Assembly (NCBI GenBank): GCA_930989765.1
Contig: CAKNNA010000009.1
Location: forward strand, 1 to 49,937
Length of the DNA stretch: 49,937 bases
DNA from: an uncultured Clostridium sp.
GTDB taxonomy: Bacteria; Bacillota; Clostridia; TANB77; CAG-508
Direction: 5' to 3'
Shown: piece after piece, positions 31,541 through 41,380 of the stretch
Layout: each line of letters opens with the position of its first letter
Numbering within the stretch: position 1 is the first letter of the stretch
Program-made: the position numbers and the translations under genes
Notes under the pieces: model-generated
What the model was told of the DNA's origin: nothing
Databases searched by the model: none
The model's input: the letters and a program-made list of their open reading frames with translations, nothing else

Positions 31541-32404
31541 ATGAAATCAATATGTATTAAAACAAATATGTCTAACTTACTAGATTATTTATTAAACGAA
31601 TTTAAAGCACTTAATTTAGATAATATTTGTTTTTCAAGCAATAGTTTTAAAAACTACAGAAATATTATCATTCATTATAAAGGTGAAAATGAGAAGCAAT
31701 TTATATCAGAAGTTTCTTCTATTTTATCTTATTTAGTTTTAGATGAAATGGAAGAAAAAATTTTGAAAAATCTAATTTTTAAAAATTATTTTTATTTTGA
31801 TTCTTTAGAAAGACAAAAAATTTTAGATATTTGTATGGAAATTTCTTCTGAAGATATTTCTAATTATTTTGAGCAAAAATTTGATTATTTATGTACTAGT
31901 TTTAATAATTATATACAAAAACATAAAACAATAGTGTTATCTGGTTTTGTTAATTTTAGATTGCCTAAATATTTTTCATTATTAGAAAGTATTATTGATG
32001 ATGCAGTAAATATGTATTTATTTGAAAAAGAGTATTTAGAATTTATATCATTACTAAAATTATATATAAATTCTCAAAAATCAAAAACTAATACAGTACA
32101 TTTAATATATATTAAAGATGATCCAATTTTACTAGATGAAAATAAAAATATTATAAATATTACATCTGATTTGTCTAAGGTTAAATATTTATCTGATATT
32201 TCCTTTTCTACAAATGATTTTATTTTAAATACTTTATTAAATTTAATTCCTAAAGAAATTTATATTCATATAATAGATAATTATGTTGATGACTTTCTTA
32301 GTACTATTAATCTCATTTTTGAAAATAGAGTAAAAATTTGCACTGATTGTGATATTTGTAAACTATATAAAAAAGTTAATATTGGAGATAAAAATGGTGG
32401 TTAA
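31541..32404 (+). CDS. ytxC: YtxC-like sporulation protein
   Basis: Putative sporulation protein of the YtxC family, 287 residues, cytoplasmic, function unknown. The recognisable core is GFVNFRLPKYFSLLESIIDDAVNMYL, followed by EKEYLEFISLLKLYINSQ and VHLIYIKDDPILLDENK. The start follows an AGAGGAGA site. A TATAAT-like element lies at 31483-31488. Together with ylbJ it suggests a spore-forming ancestry, though neither proves the organism sporulates. Confidence 0.78.
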   Translation: MKSICIKTNMSNLLDYLLNEFKALNLDNICFSSNSFKNYRNIIIHYKGENEKQFISEVSSILSYLVLDEMEEKILKNLIFKNYFYFDSLERQKILDICMEISSEDISNYFEQKFDYLCTSFNNYIQKHKTIVLSGFVNFRLPKYFSLLESIIDDAVNMYLFEKEYLEFISLLKLYINSQKSKTNTVHLIYIKDDPILLDENKNIINITSDLSKVKYLSDISFSTNDFILNTLLNLIPKEIYIHIIDNYVDDFLSTINLIFENRVKICTDCDICKLYKKVNIGDKNGG

Positions 32405-32422
32405 TTGTAAGAACAATTAACC
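32399..32422. terminator. Hairpin between convergent genes
   Basis: A 10-bp perfect stem (GGTTAATTGT / ACAATTAACC, 4-nt loop) overlaps the ends of ytxC and the minus-strand gene at 32417. Flanking bases extend the pairing imperfectly. It probably serves as a shared terminator. Confidence 0.5.
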
Positions 32423-33238
32423 ATTTTCAATACTTTCTATAAATTCAATTAATCCTGGGTATAAAGCATTTTTTAAATTATCATCAACTTTAACTTTCCA
32501 CTTTCCATTTTGTTTTTCTAAACTAATAGTAGTCTCTTGAGTTTTTACAGGTATATCTTGTGATTTTAATTCTTCAACAAGATATTCTTGCATTTTTTGT
32601 TCGTCTAAATTGCCTTGTAAAAACCATTGTTGAAAAGCTTTTTCCATATAATTTGATATTACTTCTTTAAAATCTTTATTAGTTACCTCAACAGTAACAG
32701 TCGCTACATTTCCCTCTGTTTTTACAGATTTTATATTCCACTGTAATGCTTCATAAAATAATTTTTGATTTTCTTCTGATTCTAACATTATGTTATTATT
32801 ATTCTCTTCTGTTATGTTTTCTATTTCTGCATAATTTACATATTCATTTACTTTTTCAAAATTTCCCTCTTTTAAATTTTTAAACATACCTTCTAGTGCT
32901 TTTTCAGGAGATGGCATTATTACATATATTATTGCTATAATTAATATTAACAATATTAATATTAATATTATTCTTCCAAAAGGCTTTTTATTTTTATCAT
33001 TTTCATCTTTTTTTACTTCTTTTTTAGTTTTATTAGTATTTACTTTTTCTATTTTCTTAGAATCTTCTTTTTTTTGTACTTTTGCTACATTAAATTTTTT
33101 ATCTTCTTTTTCTTCCTTTTTTGTGTCTACATCTTGTTTTTGTGTTAAATTATCCTTGTTTTTAGTTTCATCATTTTTTTGTTCATTAATATTTTCTTGC
33201 TTTTCTTGTTCCTTTTCTTTGCTTAAATTTTCACTCAT
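32417..33238 (-). CDS. Membrane-anchored protein with a DUF4878-like domain
   Basis: The first roughly 90 residues are a highly charged Lys/Glu/Asn cytoplasmic segment. One membrane helix follows (RIILILILLILIIAIIYVIM, about 88-107), then an extracellular domain beginning PSPEKALEGMFKNLKEGNFEKVNEYV. That opening and the later VKTEGNVATVTVEVTNKDF and NGKWKVKVDD resemble DUF4878/NTF2-like lipoprotein domains. Function is unknown. It lies convergent to ytxC. Confidence 0.65.
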   Translation of the reverse strand: MSENLSKEKEQEKQENINEQKNDETKNKDNLTQKQDVDTKKEEKEDKKFNVAKVQKKEDSKKIEKVNTNKTKKEVKKDENDKNKKPFGRIILILILLILIIAIIYVIMPSPEKALEGMFKNLKEGNFEKVNEYVNYAEIENITEENNNNIMLESEENQKLFYEALQWNIKSVKTEGNVATVTVEVTNKDFKEVISNYMEKAFQQWFLQGNLDEQKMQEYLVEELKSQDIPVKTQETTISLEKQNGKWKVKVDDNLKNALYPGLIEFIESIENG

Positions 33239-33470
33239 TTAAATCCCCCCTATTTTTTCATTATGATTTGAATTTTTAAGTCGTTTAATTTTTGTTACTC
33301 TACTTTTTTGTATTTTGATTATATTATATTCGACATTTTTTTGCAATATTTTGATAAAATATTATTAAAAGAAATATTTACTATTCAAAGTTATTAATTT
33401 AATCAGTAAAGAAGCTATAAAACTGTATATTATAATCTGCAATCCATCCCAAAACAGTAAATCAAAAAAA

Positions 33471-33509
33471 GTAAAGCAGTATAATTTATAAAAAACTATA
33501 CTGCTTTAC
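33471..33509 (-). terminator. Terminator of the phoH gene
   Basis: A 13-bp perfect stem (33471-33483, 33497-33509) is followed on the minus strand by a T-run (33464-33470). It lies in the gap 33239-33573, which otherwise holds only the AT-rich upstream region of the gene at 32417 and no gene. Confidence 0.85.
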
Positions 33510-33573
33510 AAAACACTTATTATTTTTTAGAGTTTAATTTAAAAAATTTTAAAACCTAAGGAATTTTAATAAA

Positions 33574-34929
33574 TCATAAAATTCCTAGTCCAACTTGTGC
33601 AAGCTCACCTCTCACAGATTTTTCACTATTTAAAGTAACTTGCCAGCAAACCTTTTGTCCTTTCATTTTCTCTGAAAGATAAACAAGACCATTATACCTT
33701 GAGTTCAATTCTGGGTTATTCACTTGGTCAGGATCACCTAAAAATATAAACTTTGAGCCTTTAGCAGCTCTAGTCACAATGTCTTTTATTACACTTGGAG
33801 CAATATTTTGCACCTCATCAATAATAAAGACTGTGTTTGGTATTGTACGCCCACGTAAAAATCCAATTGGCTGTATTTCAATAAAACCTCTTGAAAATAA
33901 TTCCTGTGCCATATCACATATTTGTTTATTACTTAAATCTGGATTTTTAACACGGAACATTCCTTTTAAATTATCCATTATTCCACCAAGATATGGCCCT
34001 ACTTTATTGTCAATCTCACCTGGAAGAAAGGCTATTTCTTCATCACTTACTGTTACTGTTGGCGTTGCTACTAAAAGCTGGTCAAAAATCCCTTCATCAG
34101 CATAGTTTTTTAATTTTTCTAAGGCCATAACTAATGCACAATAGGTTTTTCCTGTGCCAGCAGCCCCCTTTACTACAACAAGTGGAGCTATATCCACAGG
34201 TGCAAGTAAGCATTCCCAAAGTAGTGTTTGTTCAACATTTAATGCCTTATTTCCACCCGGAATATGCTTAGAATATTTCAGCAAAACAACTTTTTCATTA
34301 GTATATCTACCAAGACCTCTACTCGAGCCTGCTTGTATTTTTAGGAACAAATTTTCATACCATTCAAAATTTTGATAATCATAAATTTCACAAACATCAA
34401 TTTTCCCAGTAGTATATAATTTATCAAGTACTTCTTTTGATGTTTGTACATCAATATATCCTTTATATTGATCTTTAGGCTTTGGAAAAATGTCATCTTT
34501 AAAAGGCTCTGACACAATTCCAATTTTTGTTGCTTTTAACCTAATAATAGGACTTTGTGAAATCAAAATTACAGTTTCTCCTTTATTTTGCAAATCTAAG
34601 CAAACTTGATACACTCTTTCATCTAGCTTGGAAATATTTTGCAGTTTTCTAATATTTGCATTTGGAATTACGCTATTATCAACTACTCTCAAATAACTTC
34701 CGTTATTTTGCTTGTGCCCTTCTTCAGAAAGAAGTTCGTTCATTGGTATACTTCCAATGTATTCTATAAATTTATTTGCCATTCTTTCTTTTTCTGGAAG
34801 TCCTTTATATTTGTATAAGTTTTCTAAGATTGCCATTGGTATAACAATTGTGTTGTCCTCACCAAATCTTAATGTAGAATTTTCAGATGCAAGTGTTGCT
34901 TCTGTCCGAAGTACAAAAGTTTTTCTCAT
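33574..34929 (-). CDS. PhoH-family ATPase with a degenerate PIN domain
   Basis: PIN-PhoH fusion of the YlaK/PhoH2 type, an ATPase linked to RNA metabolism. The C-terminal half has Walker A VVVKGAAGTGKTYCAL and Walker B VFIIDEVQNI, with FLGDPDQVNNPEL after it. The N-terminal PIN domain is worn: where active family members have VLDTNVLL, this one reads VLRTEATLA, and the later D of VTKD is replaced in LISQSPIIRLKA. Codon 8, the Arg of VLRTEA, is CGG (34906-34908) and must be read in frame to make this protein; it is an exception to the frameshift rule seen elsewhere. A clear GGAG site precedes the ATG. Confidence 0.88.
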   Translation of the reverse strand: MRKTFVLRTEATLASENSTLRFGEDNTIVIPMAILENLYKYKGLPEKERMANKFIEYIGSIPMNELLSEEGHKQNNGSYLRVVDNSVIPNANIRKLQNISKLDERVYQVCLDLQNKGETVILISQSPIIRLKATKIGIVSEPFKDDIFPKPKDQYKGYIDVQTSKEVLDKLYTTGKIDVCEIYDYQNFEWYENLFLKIQAGSSRGLGRYTNEKVVLLKYSKHIPGGNKALNVEQTLLWECLLAPVDIAPLVVVKGAAGTGKTYCALVMALEKLKNYADEGIFDQLLVATPTVTVSDEEIAFLPGEIDNKVGPYLGGIMDNLKGMFRVKNPDLSNKQICDMAQELFSRGFIEIQPIGFLRGRTIPNTVFIIDEVQNIAPSVIKDIVTRAAKGSKFIFLGDPDQVNNPELNSRYNGLVYLSEKMKGQKVCWQVTLNSEKSVRGELAQVGLGIL

Positions 34930-35045
34930 AATAAACTCTCCTTTTTTACTAAAATAAATAATTTTAGTATTAAAATAAATTAATTATAAGTTACTAATAT
35001 ATTATATCACTATAAGTAGTATAATTCAATATGATTTCATCACTA

Positions 35046-37499
35046 TTACTTACATACAACTACTTTATTATCTTTCACTCCAATTTTGGTTTTCTTATTT
35101 TTTTTCAAATTGCCATCTAAAATTTCTTCTGCCAAACTATCTTCTACAACATTTTGAATTGTTCTTCTAAGTGGTCTTGCACCAAAATTTTTGTCTATTC
35201 CTTTTTCTGTTACTAGTTTTTTTACTTCTGGCATAAATTCTACTTCTATTTTTTGTTCTTTTAATCTATCTACAACTTCTTTAAGCATAATATCTACAAT
35301 TTTGCTAATTTGGTTATCATCTAGTTTATGGAAGACTATTATTTCATCAATACGATTTATAAATTCAGGTCTTAATTCTTTTTTTACTAAGTCCATAACT
35401 TCTTTTTTAGTTTCTTCATATTGTTTTTTAGTATCTTTTTCTTCTTCTCTATTTGAAAATCCTAATGACTTTTTATCTGTAATTAATCTTGCACCTAAAT
35501 TTGATGTCATAATAATTACAGTATTTTTAAAGTTTACTGTTCTTCCTTGGCTATCTGTTAATCTTCCATCTTCTAATATTTGTAGTAACATATTCATTAC
35601 ATCTGGATGAGCCTTTTCTATTTCATCAAATAATATTACAGAATATGGTTTTCTCCTTATTTTTTCTGTTAGCTGACCACCTTCATCAAAGCCTACATAT
35701 CCTGGAGGAGAACCTATTAATTTAGATACTGAATGTGATTCCATATATTCTGACATATCAATACGTACCATTGAATTTTCGTCTCCAAATAAGCTTTCTG
35801 CTAATGCTTTTGACAATTCTGTTTTTCCAACTCCTGTTGGACCTAAAAATAAGAATGAACCTATTGGTCTTTTTGGGTCTTTTAAACCTACTCTACCTCT
35901 TCTTATTGCTTTTGCAACAGCACTTACTGCTTCATCTTGTCCTACTACTCTTTCTTGCAATATTTTTTCTAGATTTTTCAATTTTTCAGTTTCACTTTGT
36001 GTTAATGTCTTAGCAGGAATTCCAGTTTGACTACTTATTACTTCTGCTATATTTTCTTTAGTTATATTTACTAAAGATTTTGTACTTTTATTTTTCCACT
36101 TTTGCTCTTCTTTTTCATACCTTTCTTTTAGCTCTCTTTCTTCATCTCTTAATTTTGCAGCCTCTTCAAATTTTTGCTTTCTTACCGCTTCTTCTTTATC
36201 TTTTTGCTTTACCTCTATTTTCTCTTGTAGTGCTTTTAAATTTTCTGGCTCCATATATGTTCTTAATCTTGCGCGTGATGCTGCTTCATCTACTAAATCT
36301 ATAGCTTTATCTGGCAAAAATCTATCATTTATATATCTGGTAGATAATTTTACCGCTGATTCTATTGCTTCATCTGTAATTTTTACATTATGATGTGCTT
36401 CATATTTATCTCTTATTCCTTTTAAAATTTTTATTGCATCACTTTCTGAGGGCTCATTTACTGTTACTGGACTAAATCTTCTTTCTAATGCTGCATCTTT
36501 TTCTATATATTTACGATATTCATTTAATGTTGTTGCTCCAACTAATTGTATTTCTCCTCTTGCTAAAAGTGGTTTTAAAATATTTGCTGCATCTATTGCA
36601 CCTTCTGCAGCTCCTGCACCTACTATTGTATGAATTTCATCTATAAATAATATTATATCACCTGCTTTTTTTACCTCATTTAAAGCTTTTTTTATTCTTT
36701 CTTCAAAATCACCTCTATATTTTGCCCCTGCAACCATTCCTGATATATCAAGTGTGACTACTCTTTTATTTTTTAATAATTCTGGTACATCACCTGCAAC
36801 TATTTTTTGTGCTAACCCTTCTACTACTGCTGTTTTTCCAACACCTGGCTCTCCTATTAAACATGGGTTATTTTTTGTTCTTCTTGATAATATTTGTACT
36901 ACTCTTTCAATTTCTTCTTTTCTACCAATTATTGGGTCAAGTTTACCTGCTTCTGCTTTTTTAGTTAAATCCTCACCAAATTGGTTTAATGTTGTTGTTT
37001 GGTTATAACTTCCTTTTGTTTCTTTATTTGATGTTCTATTTTGACTTTCTTGAGACTTATATTCTTCATCTTCATTTATTACTTTAACTATTTCATTATA
37101 TAGTTTTGGTATATTTGTATTTAAATTTAATAATATTCTTGATGCTATACTGTCTCCTTCTCTTAATATTCCTATTAATAAATGCTCTGTTCCTATGTAA
37201 TTATATCCTAATTTTCTAGCTTCAATAAATGCTACCTCTATTACTCTTTTTGTTCTTGGTGTAAAGTCTATTATTTCATCTACTGGATCTTCTCTTCCAA
37301 CAAATTCTTGAATTTTTTCTAGCACCTTTTCTGATGTTATTTCTTGGTTTTCTAATACTTTACTTGCAACTCCACTTCCTTCTTCTACTAAGCCATATAA
37401 AATATGCTCTGTTCCTATATAGCTATGACCTAAATCCATTGCTATATCACTTCCTATTTCTAAAGCTTTGTTACAACTATTTGTAAATTTATATGTCAT
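35046..37499 (-). CDS. clpC: ATP-dependent Clp protease ATP-binding subunit ClpC
   Basis: Class I Hsp100 unfoldase that feeds ClpP and, with McsB, arginine-phosphorylated substrates. It is 817 residues. Two Clp-N repeats (residues about 5-70 and 80-145), AAA+ domain 1 with [13 protein letters not shown], a UVR-containing middle domain ([18 protein letters not shown]), AAA+ domain 2 with [10 protein letters not shown], and the C-terminal D2-small region are all present. It is the last gene of the ctsR-mcsA-mcsB-clpC operon, 32 bp after mcsB. No in-frame CGG was found. Confidence 0.97.
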   Translation of the reverse strand: MTYKFTNSCNKALEIGSDIAMDLGHSYIGTEHILYGLVEEGSGVASKVLENQEITSEKVLEKIQEFVGREDPVDEIIDFTPRTKRVIEVAFIEARKLGYNYIGTEHLLIGILREGDSIASRILLNLNTNIPKLYNEIVKVINEDEEYKSQESQNRTSNKETKGSYNQTTTLNQFGEDLTKKAEAGKLDPIIGRKEEIERVVQILSRRTKNNPCLIGEPGVGKTAVVEGLAQKIVAGDVPELLKNKRVVTLDISGMVAGAKYRGDFEERIKKALNEVKKAGDIILFIDEIHTIVGAGAAEGAIDAANILKPLLARGEIQLVGATTLNEYRKYIEKDAALERRFSPVTVNEPSESDAIKILKGIRDKYEAHHNVKITDEAIESAVKLSTRYINDRFLPDKAIDLVDEAASRARLRTYMEPENLKALQEKIEVKQKDKEEAVRKQKFEEAAKLRDEERELKERYEKEEQKWKNKSTKSLVNITKENIAEVISSQTGIPAKTLTQSETEKLKNLEKILQERVVGQDEAVSAVAKAIRRGRVGLKDPKRPIGSFLFLGPTGVGKTELSKALAESLFGDENSMVRIDMSEYMESHSVSKLIGSPPGYVGFDEGGQLTEKIRRKPYSVILFDEIEKAHPDVMNMLLQILEDGRLTDSQGRTVNFKNTVIIMTSNLGARLITDKKSLGFSNREEEKDTKKQYEETKKEVMDLVKKELRPEFINRIDEIIVFHKLDDNQISKIVDIMLKEVVDRLKEQKIEVEFMPEVKKLVTEKGIDKNFGARPLRRTIQNVVEDSLAEEILDGNLKKNKKTKIGVKDNKVVVCK

Positions 37500-37531
37500 T
37501 TTAAATCCCTCCTTATAAAAATTAAATTTAC

Positions 37532-38533
37532 TTAACTATTTACTATAGTCTTTATAATTTCTGCTCTTTTTATATCTTGATTTAGCTTATCATATTGCAT
37601 ACCTAACTTTTTTTGCATGTTTGCCGGTTTTGTATATAAATATAGTTTTCTAATTTTTGCATCTGTTATTTTTTGTAATATTCCTAAATCTACCCCTAAC
37701 TTAACATTTGATAACAGTTTATTTGTTTCTTCTTCAGATATTTTTTTGCAATTTGTAATTATTCCATAACTTCTACAAATTTTATCTTCTAAATCCATAT
37801 TTGCATTTGCAAGCATTTTCCTTGCTTTTCTTTCTTGTTCTATTAATTTTTGTGTAATTACTTTTATATTTTCTATAATTTCTTTTTCTGTTAAGCCTAA
37901 AGTTCTTTTATTAGAAATTTGCAATATATCATTGTGATTTTTTTCAAAATCGCATTTTACATTTAACTCAAAACTACTAATTGTATATAATATATTGTTA
38001 ATATTACCTGCTCTAAGCATTGCTGGCATATGCAACATTACAGATGCTTTTAGTGCTGTTCCACAATTATTTGGATATGTTGTTAAATATCCATATTTTT
38101 TACTTGTTGCATAACCTAAAATTTCCTCTAACTTTTGGTCAATTTCTATTGCTAAATTTAATGTATTTTCTAAATCAAAACCACTACTAAAAACTTGTAA
38201 TTTTAAGTGGTCTTCTTCATTTATCATTATACATATATTTTCATCATCATTTATTAATATACTTCCTTTTTCATTTTTATTTAATATAAATTCAGGACTT
38301 ATTATGTTTTTCTCAACTAAACTCATTTTAGTTATATCATCCATATCTTTTAATTTAAAAAACTTTAATCCATATCCTATTGCATATAAATTATCTTTTA
38401 TTTTTTCTTCTAATTTTTGTATTTCTTGCTCGTTTTGTAAATCAAATTTAAATCCTGCTATATTTCTTGCAAACCTTATCCTTGTACTAATTACAACATC
38501 TGAATCTGGTCCTCCTTGCATATACCAACTCAT
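37532..38533 (-). CDS. mcsB: Protein-arginine kinase McsB
   Basis: Phosphagen-kinase-like enzyme that phosphorylates arginine on proteins and marks them for ClpCP. At 333 residues it is slightly short. It begins SWYMQGGPDSDVVISTRIRFARNIAG, the family N-terminus, and has YLTTYPNNCGTALKASVMLHMP with the active-site NCGT loop. It is third in the clpC operon, downstream of its activator mcsA. Confidence 0.94.
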   Translation of the reverse strand: MSWYMQGGPDSDVVISTRIRFARNIAGFKFDLQNEQEIQKLEEKIKDNLYAIGYGLKFFKLKDMDDITKMSLVEKNIISPEFILNKNEKGSILINDDENICIMINEEDHLKLQVFSSGFDLENTLNLAIEIDQKLEEILGYATSKKYGYLTTYPNNCGTALKASVMLHMPAMLRAGNINNILYTISSFELNVKCDFEKNHNDILQISNKRTLGLTEKEIIENIKVITQKLIEQERKARKMLANANMDLEDKICRSYGIITNCKKISEEETNKLLSNVKLGVDLGILQKITDAKIRKLYLYTKPANMQKKLGMQYDKLNQDIKRAEIIKTIVNS

Positions 38534-38599
38534 CTATTTTCCTCCATTCTTTTTACTTTAATTTTTTTATAATTATTATTTTCTATTAGATTAAAAAAT

Positions 38600-39163
38600 C
38601 TATTTTTCTTTTTCCATATTTTTTATTTCATCTCTTATTTTTGCTGCATCTTCATATCTTTCATCTTTAATAGCTTTTTTTAATTCTTCTTCTAATTTAT
38701 CCTTTTTTGTTTTTTCATTTTTATTATTTTCGTTATTAGATATTACTTTATTTTCTTCTAATTTTATTTTATTATCTGAAATTTTTCCTAATCTACCAAC
38801 ATGTCTATTTGCTCCTTGTATTCTTTTTAGAATTTGATCTAATTTGATATCAAATGTATCATAACAGTTTGGGCATCCTAGCATTCCAGTCATAATTATA
38901 TCATCAAAACTAGAATTGCAAGATTTACATCTAGTTGTTTTTGTTTCTCCTAATACTTTCATTATATCATCACTTTCAAAATCTTCTAAAAAGCTTCCAA
39001 AAAAGCTTGGTAAGTCCATTGCAAATAAGTCCATATTCATATTTTTTGTTATTCCTAACTTATTGCTACATTCTTCACATAAATTTAATTCTCTTGTAAT
39101 TCCATTTATATTTTCTTGATATCTTACATTTGCTTCTCTTTTTCCACAATTTTCACATAACAT
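38600..39163 (-). CDS. mcsA: McsA, activator of McsB (UVR-domain zinc protein)
   Basis: Regulatory partner of McsB. It has two Cys4 zinc sites (CENCGKREANVRYQ...CEEC, about residues 3-35; CKSCNSSF...CPNC, about 78-100) and a C-terminal UVR motif (LEEELKKAIKDERYEDAAKIRDEI) that contacts ClpC. At 187 residues it is normal length. It lies 25 bp after the reconstructed ctsR stop. Confidence 0.93.
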   Translation of the reverse strand: MLCENCGKREANVRYQENINGITRELNLCEECSNKLGITKNMNMDLFAMDLPSFFGSFLEDFESDDIMKVLGETKTTRCKSCNSSFDDIIMTGMLGCPNCYDTFDIKLDQILKRIQGANRHVGRLGKISDNKIKLEENKVISNNENNKNEKTKKDKLEEELKKAIKDERYEDAAKIRDEIKNMEKEK

Positions 39164-39188
39164 TTTTATCCACTCCTTTTTTATATTT

Positions 39189-39639
39189 TTACTCTAGATT
39201 TAGTAACATATTTTTAAATATTCTAGCTCTTACCTCATCTTTAATTTTTGTATCTAGTTTTAATACATTATCACTTGTTGCAACTTTTAATAATTTTGCT
39301 TCTTTTCCGAGTAATTATTTTATATGTTAAGAAATCACTTATTAAAATATCTGCATCATTTGATGTTAGTTCTTTTCCTATATTGTTTATAATATGCATT
39401 ATATAGTCTGATTTGTTATTGTTCACTTTTCTAATTTTAATATTTCCTCCTCCACCTCTTTTACTTTCTACATAATATCCTTGTGATGGTTTAAATCTTG
39501 TTGATATTACATAATTTATTTGTGAAGGTACACAATTAAAATAATGTGCCAATTCATTTCTTTGTATTTCTACATAGTCTTCGTCATTTTCGTCAAATAA
39601 TTCTTTTATAAATTCTTCTATTATATCTGATATTCTCAT
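39189..39639 (-). CDS. ctsR: Transcriptional repressor CtsR (one CGG +1 frameshift)
   Basis: Heat-shock repressor of class III genes. The start at 39639 (MRISDIIEEFIKELF) follows AAGGAG. The winged-helix domain includes YFNCVPSQINYVISTRF and the glycine-rich wing YYVESKRGGGGNIKIRKV. At codon 111 the frame meets CGG (39307-39309, ACT CGG AAA) and would end as RKRSKIIKSCNK. Skipping the C restores the expected C-terminal domain, GKEAKLLKVATSD... to RARIFKNMLLNLE, with TAA at 39189, for 149 residues. Without the shift the C-terminal part, known in the family for McsB/Clp control, would be replaced. It heads its own autoregulated operon. Confidence 0.94.
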
Positions 39640-39660
39640 ATAATACACTCCTTTTTTAAC

Positions 39661-39677
39661 TTTGACTTTCTTTGACC
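39661..39677 (-). promoter_or_regulatory. CtsR operator box 1
   Basis: On the minus strand the heptads GGTCAAA and AGTCAAA are separated by 3 nt, the standard CtsR tandem box. It lies between the -10 element and the ctsR ribosome site, so CtsR should block its own operon. Confidence 0.92.
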
Positions 39678-39684
39678 TATTACC

Positions 39685-39712
39685 ATTATAAAATAATATC
39701 TGAATTTTTCAA
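39685..39712 (-). promoter_or_regulatory. Sigma-A promoter of the ctsR operon
   Basis: TTGAAA (39707-39712) and TATAAT (39685-39690) are 16 bp apart on the minus strand, just upstream of CtsR box 1. Confidence 0.75.
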
Positions 39713-39763
39713 ACTTAATTTCAGTTCATTTTGTGGCATTTTTCACATTTTTTCTTTGTTTTA

Positions 39764-40009
39764 TTATTTTTTTCTCATCATTTCATTGTTTTTTGACTTT
39801 TTTTGACCTTTGGTTATATTATCTAATTCATTTGCTCTTTCTTTTTGTTTTTGTAATGGAAGCCAAGCAAAATATGTTGAAACAAATTCCCCATACTTTG
39901 TTGCATCCTCTCCTACTTCCATATCAGACCTTGAAACTTTTACATTTTTACTTTTTTCTAGTTTATCTTTTTTATATAAATTCTCATCTCTATTATCTTT
40001 TTTATTCAT
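39764..40009 (-). CDS. Small charged protein of unknown function
   Basis: Start at 40009 (MNKKDNRDENLYKK) after a GGAG site; 81 residues. The recognisable stretch is MEVGEDATKYGEFVSTYFAWLPLQKQKERANELDN, which looks folded and conserved, but I cannot name the family. No membrane helix. It lies upstream of the ctsR operon on the same strand, and its last codons contain a second CtsR box. Confidence 0.65.
   Translation of the reverse strand: MNKKDNRDENLYKKDKLEKSKNVKVSRSDMEVGEDATKYGEFVSTYFAWLPLQKQKERANELDNITKGQKKSKNNEMMRKK
39792..39808 (-). promoter_or_regulatory. CtsR-like box 2, inside the preceding gene
   Basis: GGTCAAA-AAA-AGTCAAA on the minus strand matches the CtsR tandem heptad with the same 3-nt spacer as box 1. 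It encodes part of GQKKSK near the end of the 81-residue gene, about 80 bp upstream of the ctsR promoter. Confidence 0.7.
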
Positions 40010-40171
40010 ATTTACTCTCCTTTTTATAAAATTTATCACAAAACTATTAATCTCTACTAAAGAATAAATTATTTTTTCATTCATTTATGTTATGTACAAT
40101 TTTTTTAATTTCTATACATTATAGGTTTATTTTTTCAAATAATATTGCATATATATTAAAAGGTGATTATT

Positions 40172-41276
40172 ATGTTTTCAAAATGCCAATTTTTAGTTAT
40201 CAAAATCAAAAAAAATTTATTTGCAATTATATTTTTACTTTTTTCTCTTTCTTTACTTTTATTTGCAAATAGCAATCTAGTAGCTGTAAAAAATGGTCTA
40301 ACATTATGGGCAACTTCTGTAGTTCCCACCCTGTTTCCATTTTTTGTTGCAACAGAATTATTAATGCATACAAATATCGTATATTATTTTGGGAAAATAC
40401 TAAATAAATTTATGAAGCCTATTTTTAATATAAGAGGAGAAGGTGCTTTTTGCTTTATTATGGGACTTATAAGTGGATACCCAATGGGTGCAAAAATTGC
40501 TTCTCATTTTAGAAAAGAAAATATTTGTACTAAACAAGAATGCGAAAGATTATTAAGTTTTACTAATAATTCTGGTCCTCTTTTTATTATTGGAACTGTT
40601 CGGAATTAGCATGTTTGGCAATACAAGCATTGGCCTTTTACTTTTTATAACTCATATTATTTCTTGTTTATTAGTTGGATTTTTATTTCGTTTTTGGAAA
40701 TATGATTTTACTGAATCAAGCTCTAGATTTTGTAAATTATTTAAAAAAACTAAAAACTTAAATAGAAATATAGATGATAATTTTCAAGGAATAAAAAATA
40801 ACAATTCTGTAAAATTTTCAAACTTAGGTGGTATTATTGCTGAAAGTATTACAAATAGTATTTCTACTATAATGGTGATTGGTGGATTCATTATTATTTT
40901 TTCTAGTATAATATCTATATTTAGAGCAAGTGGTTTATTACATATGATTAGCCTTACACTATCTCCTGTGTTTAACTCATTTAATATAGACTCAAGATTT
41001 ATCGAGCCCCTTTTTACTGGTTTATTAGAAGTTACAAATGGACTTAATCTTATTGCTTCAGTCAAAATAAAAGCAATTTCTATAAACATTATACTTGCTT
41101 CTTTTATTTTAGGGTTTGGTGGAATTTCTGTTTTGTTACAAGTATGGAGTGTAATTTCTAAAACCGATCTATCTATAAAGCCTTACTTTTATGGAAAATT
41201 ACTACAAGGAATAATTTCTGCTATTTTAACATTTATTTTTATAAATATTTCTCCATTTTTTAATTTAGATTTATAA
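40172..41276 (+). CDS. ylbJ: YlbJ-like sporulation integral membrane protein (one CGG +1 frameshift)
   Basis: Polytopic membrane protein of the YlbJ/nucleoside-recognition (Gate domain) family, tied to spore formation. The start at 40172 follows AAAGG. Family signatures are PTLFPFFVATELL, GLISGYPMGAKIAS and LSFTNNSGPLFIIGTV. There the frame meets CGG (40601-40603, GTT CGG AAT), two codons before TAG. Skipping the C gives GTV-GISMFGNTSIGLLL and continues to 41276, for 367 residues with about eight helices. The second half has FGGISVLLQVWSVI, also typical. An ATG shortly before the site could start a second frame but has no ribosome site. Confidence 0.92.
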
Positions 41277-41380
41277 ATATTTTTATACAAAATTTAATTA
41301 TTATATTTTACTTAAAAACTTATTTTTAGAATATTACTTAATCTATTATCATATATTTTATTAGAATGGAGTTGATTTTA

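Noticed and set aside
4313..40603. Treating the seven broken genes as pseudogenes or random sequencing errors
   Set aside because: Random damage would vary in base, direction and context. All nine are an extra C directly before GGN creating an in-frame CGG, and none has further decay. A systematic error remains possible and is stated as the main rival.
4313..40603. CGG as a reassigned sense codon or stop readthrough (selenocysteine, pyrrolysine)
   Set aside because: Reassignment alone would not change frame, and here the frame changes by +1 at each site; the stops met afterwards are in the wrong frame.
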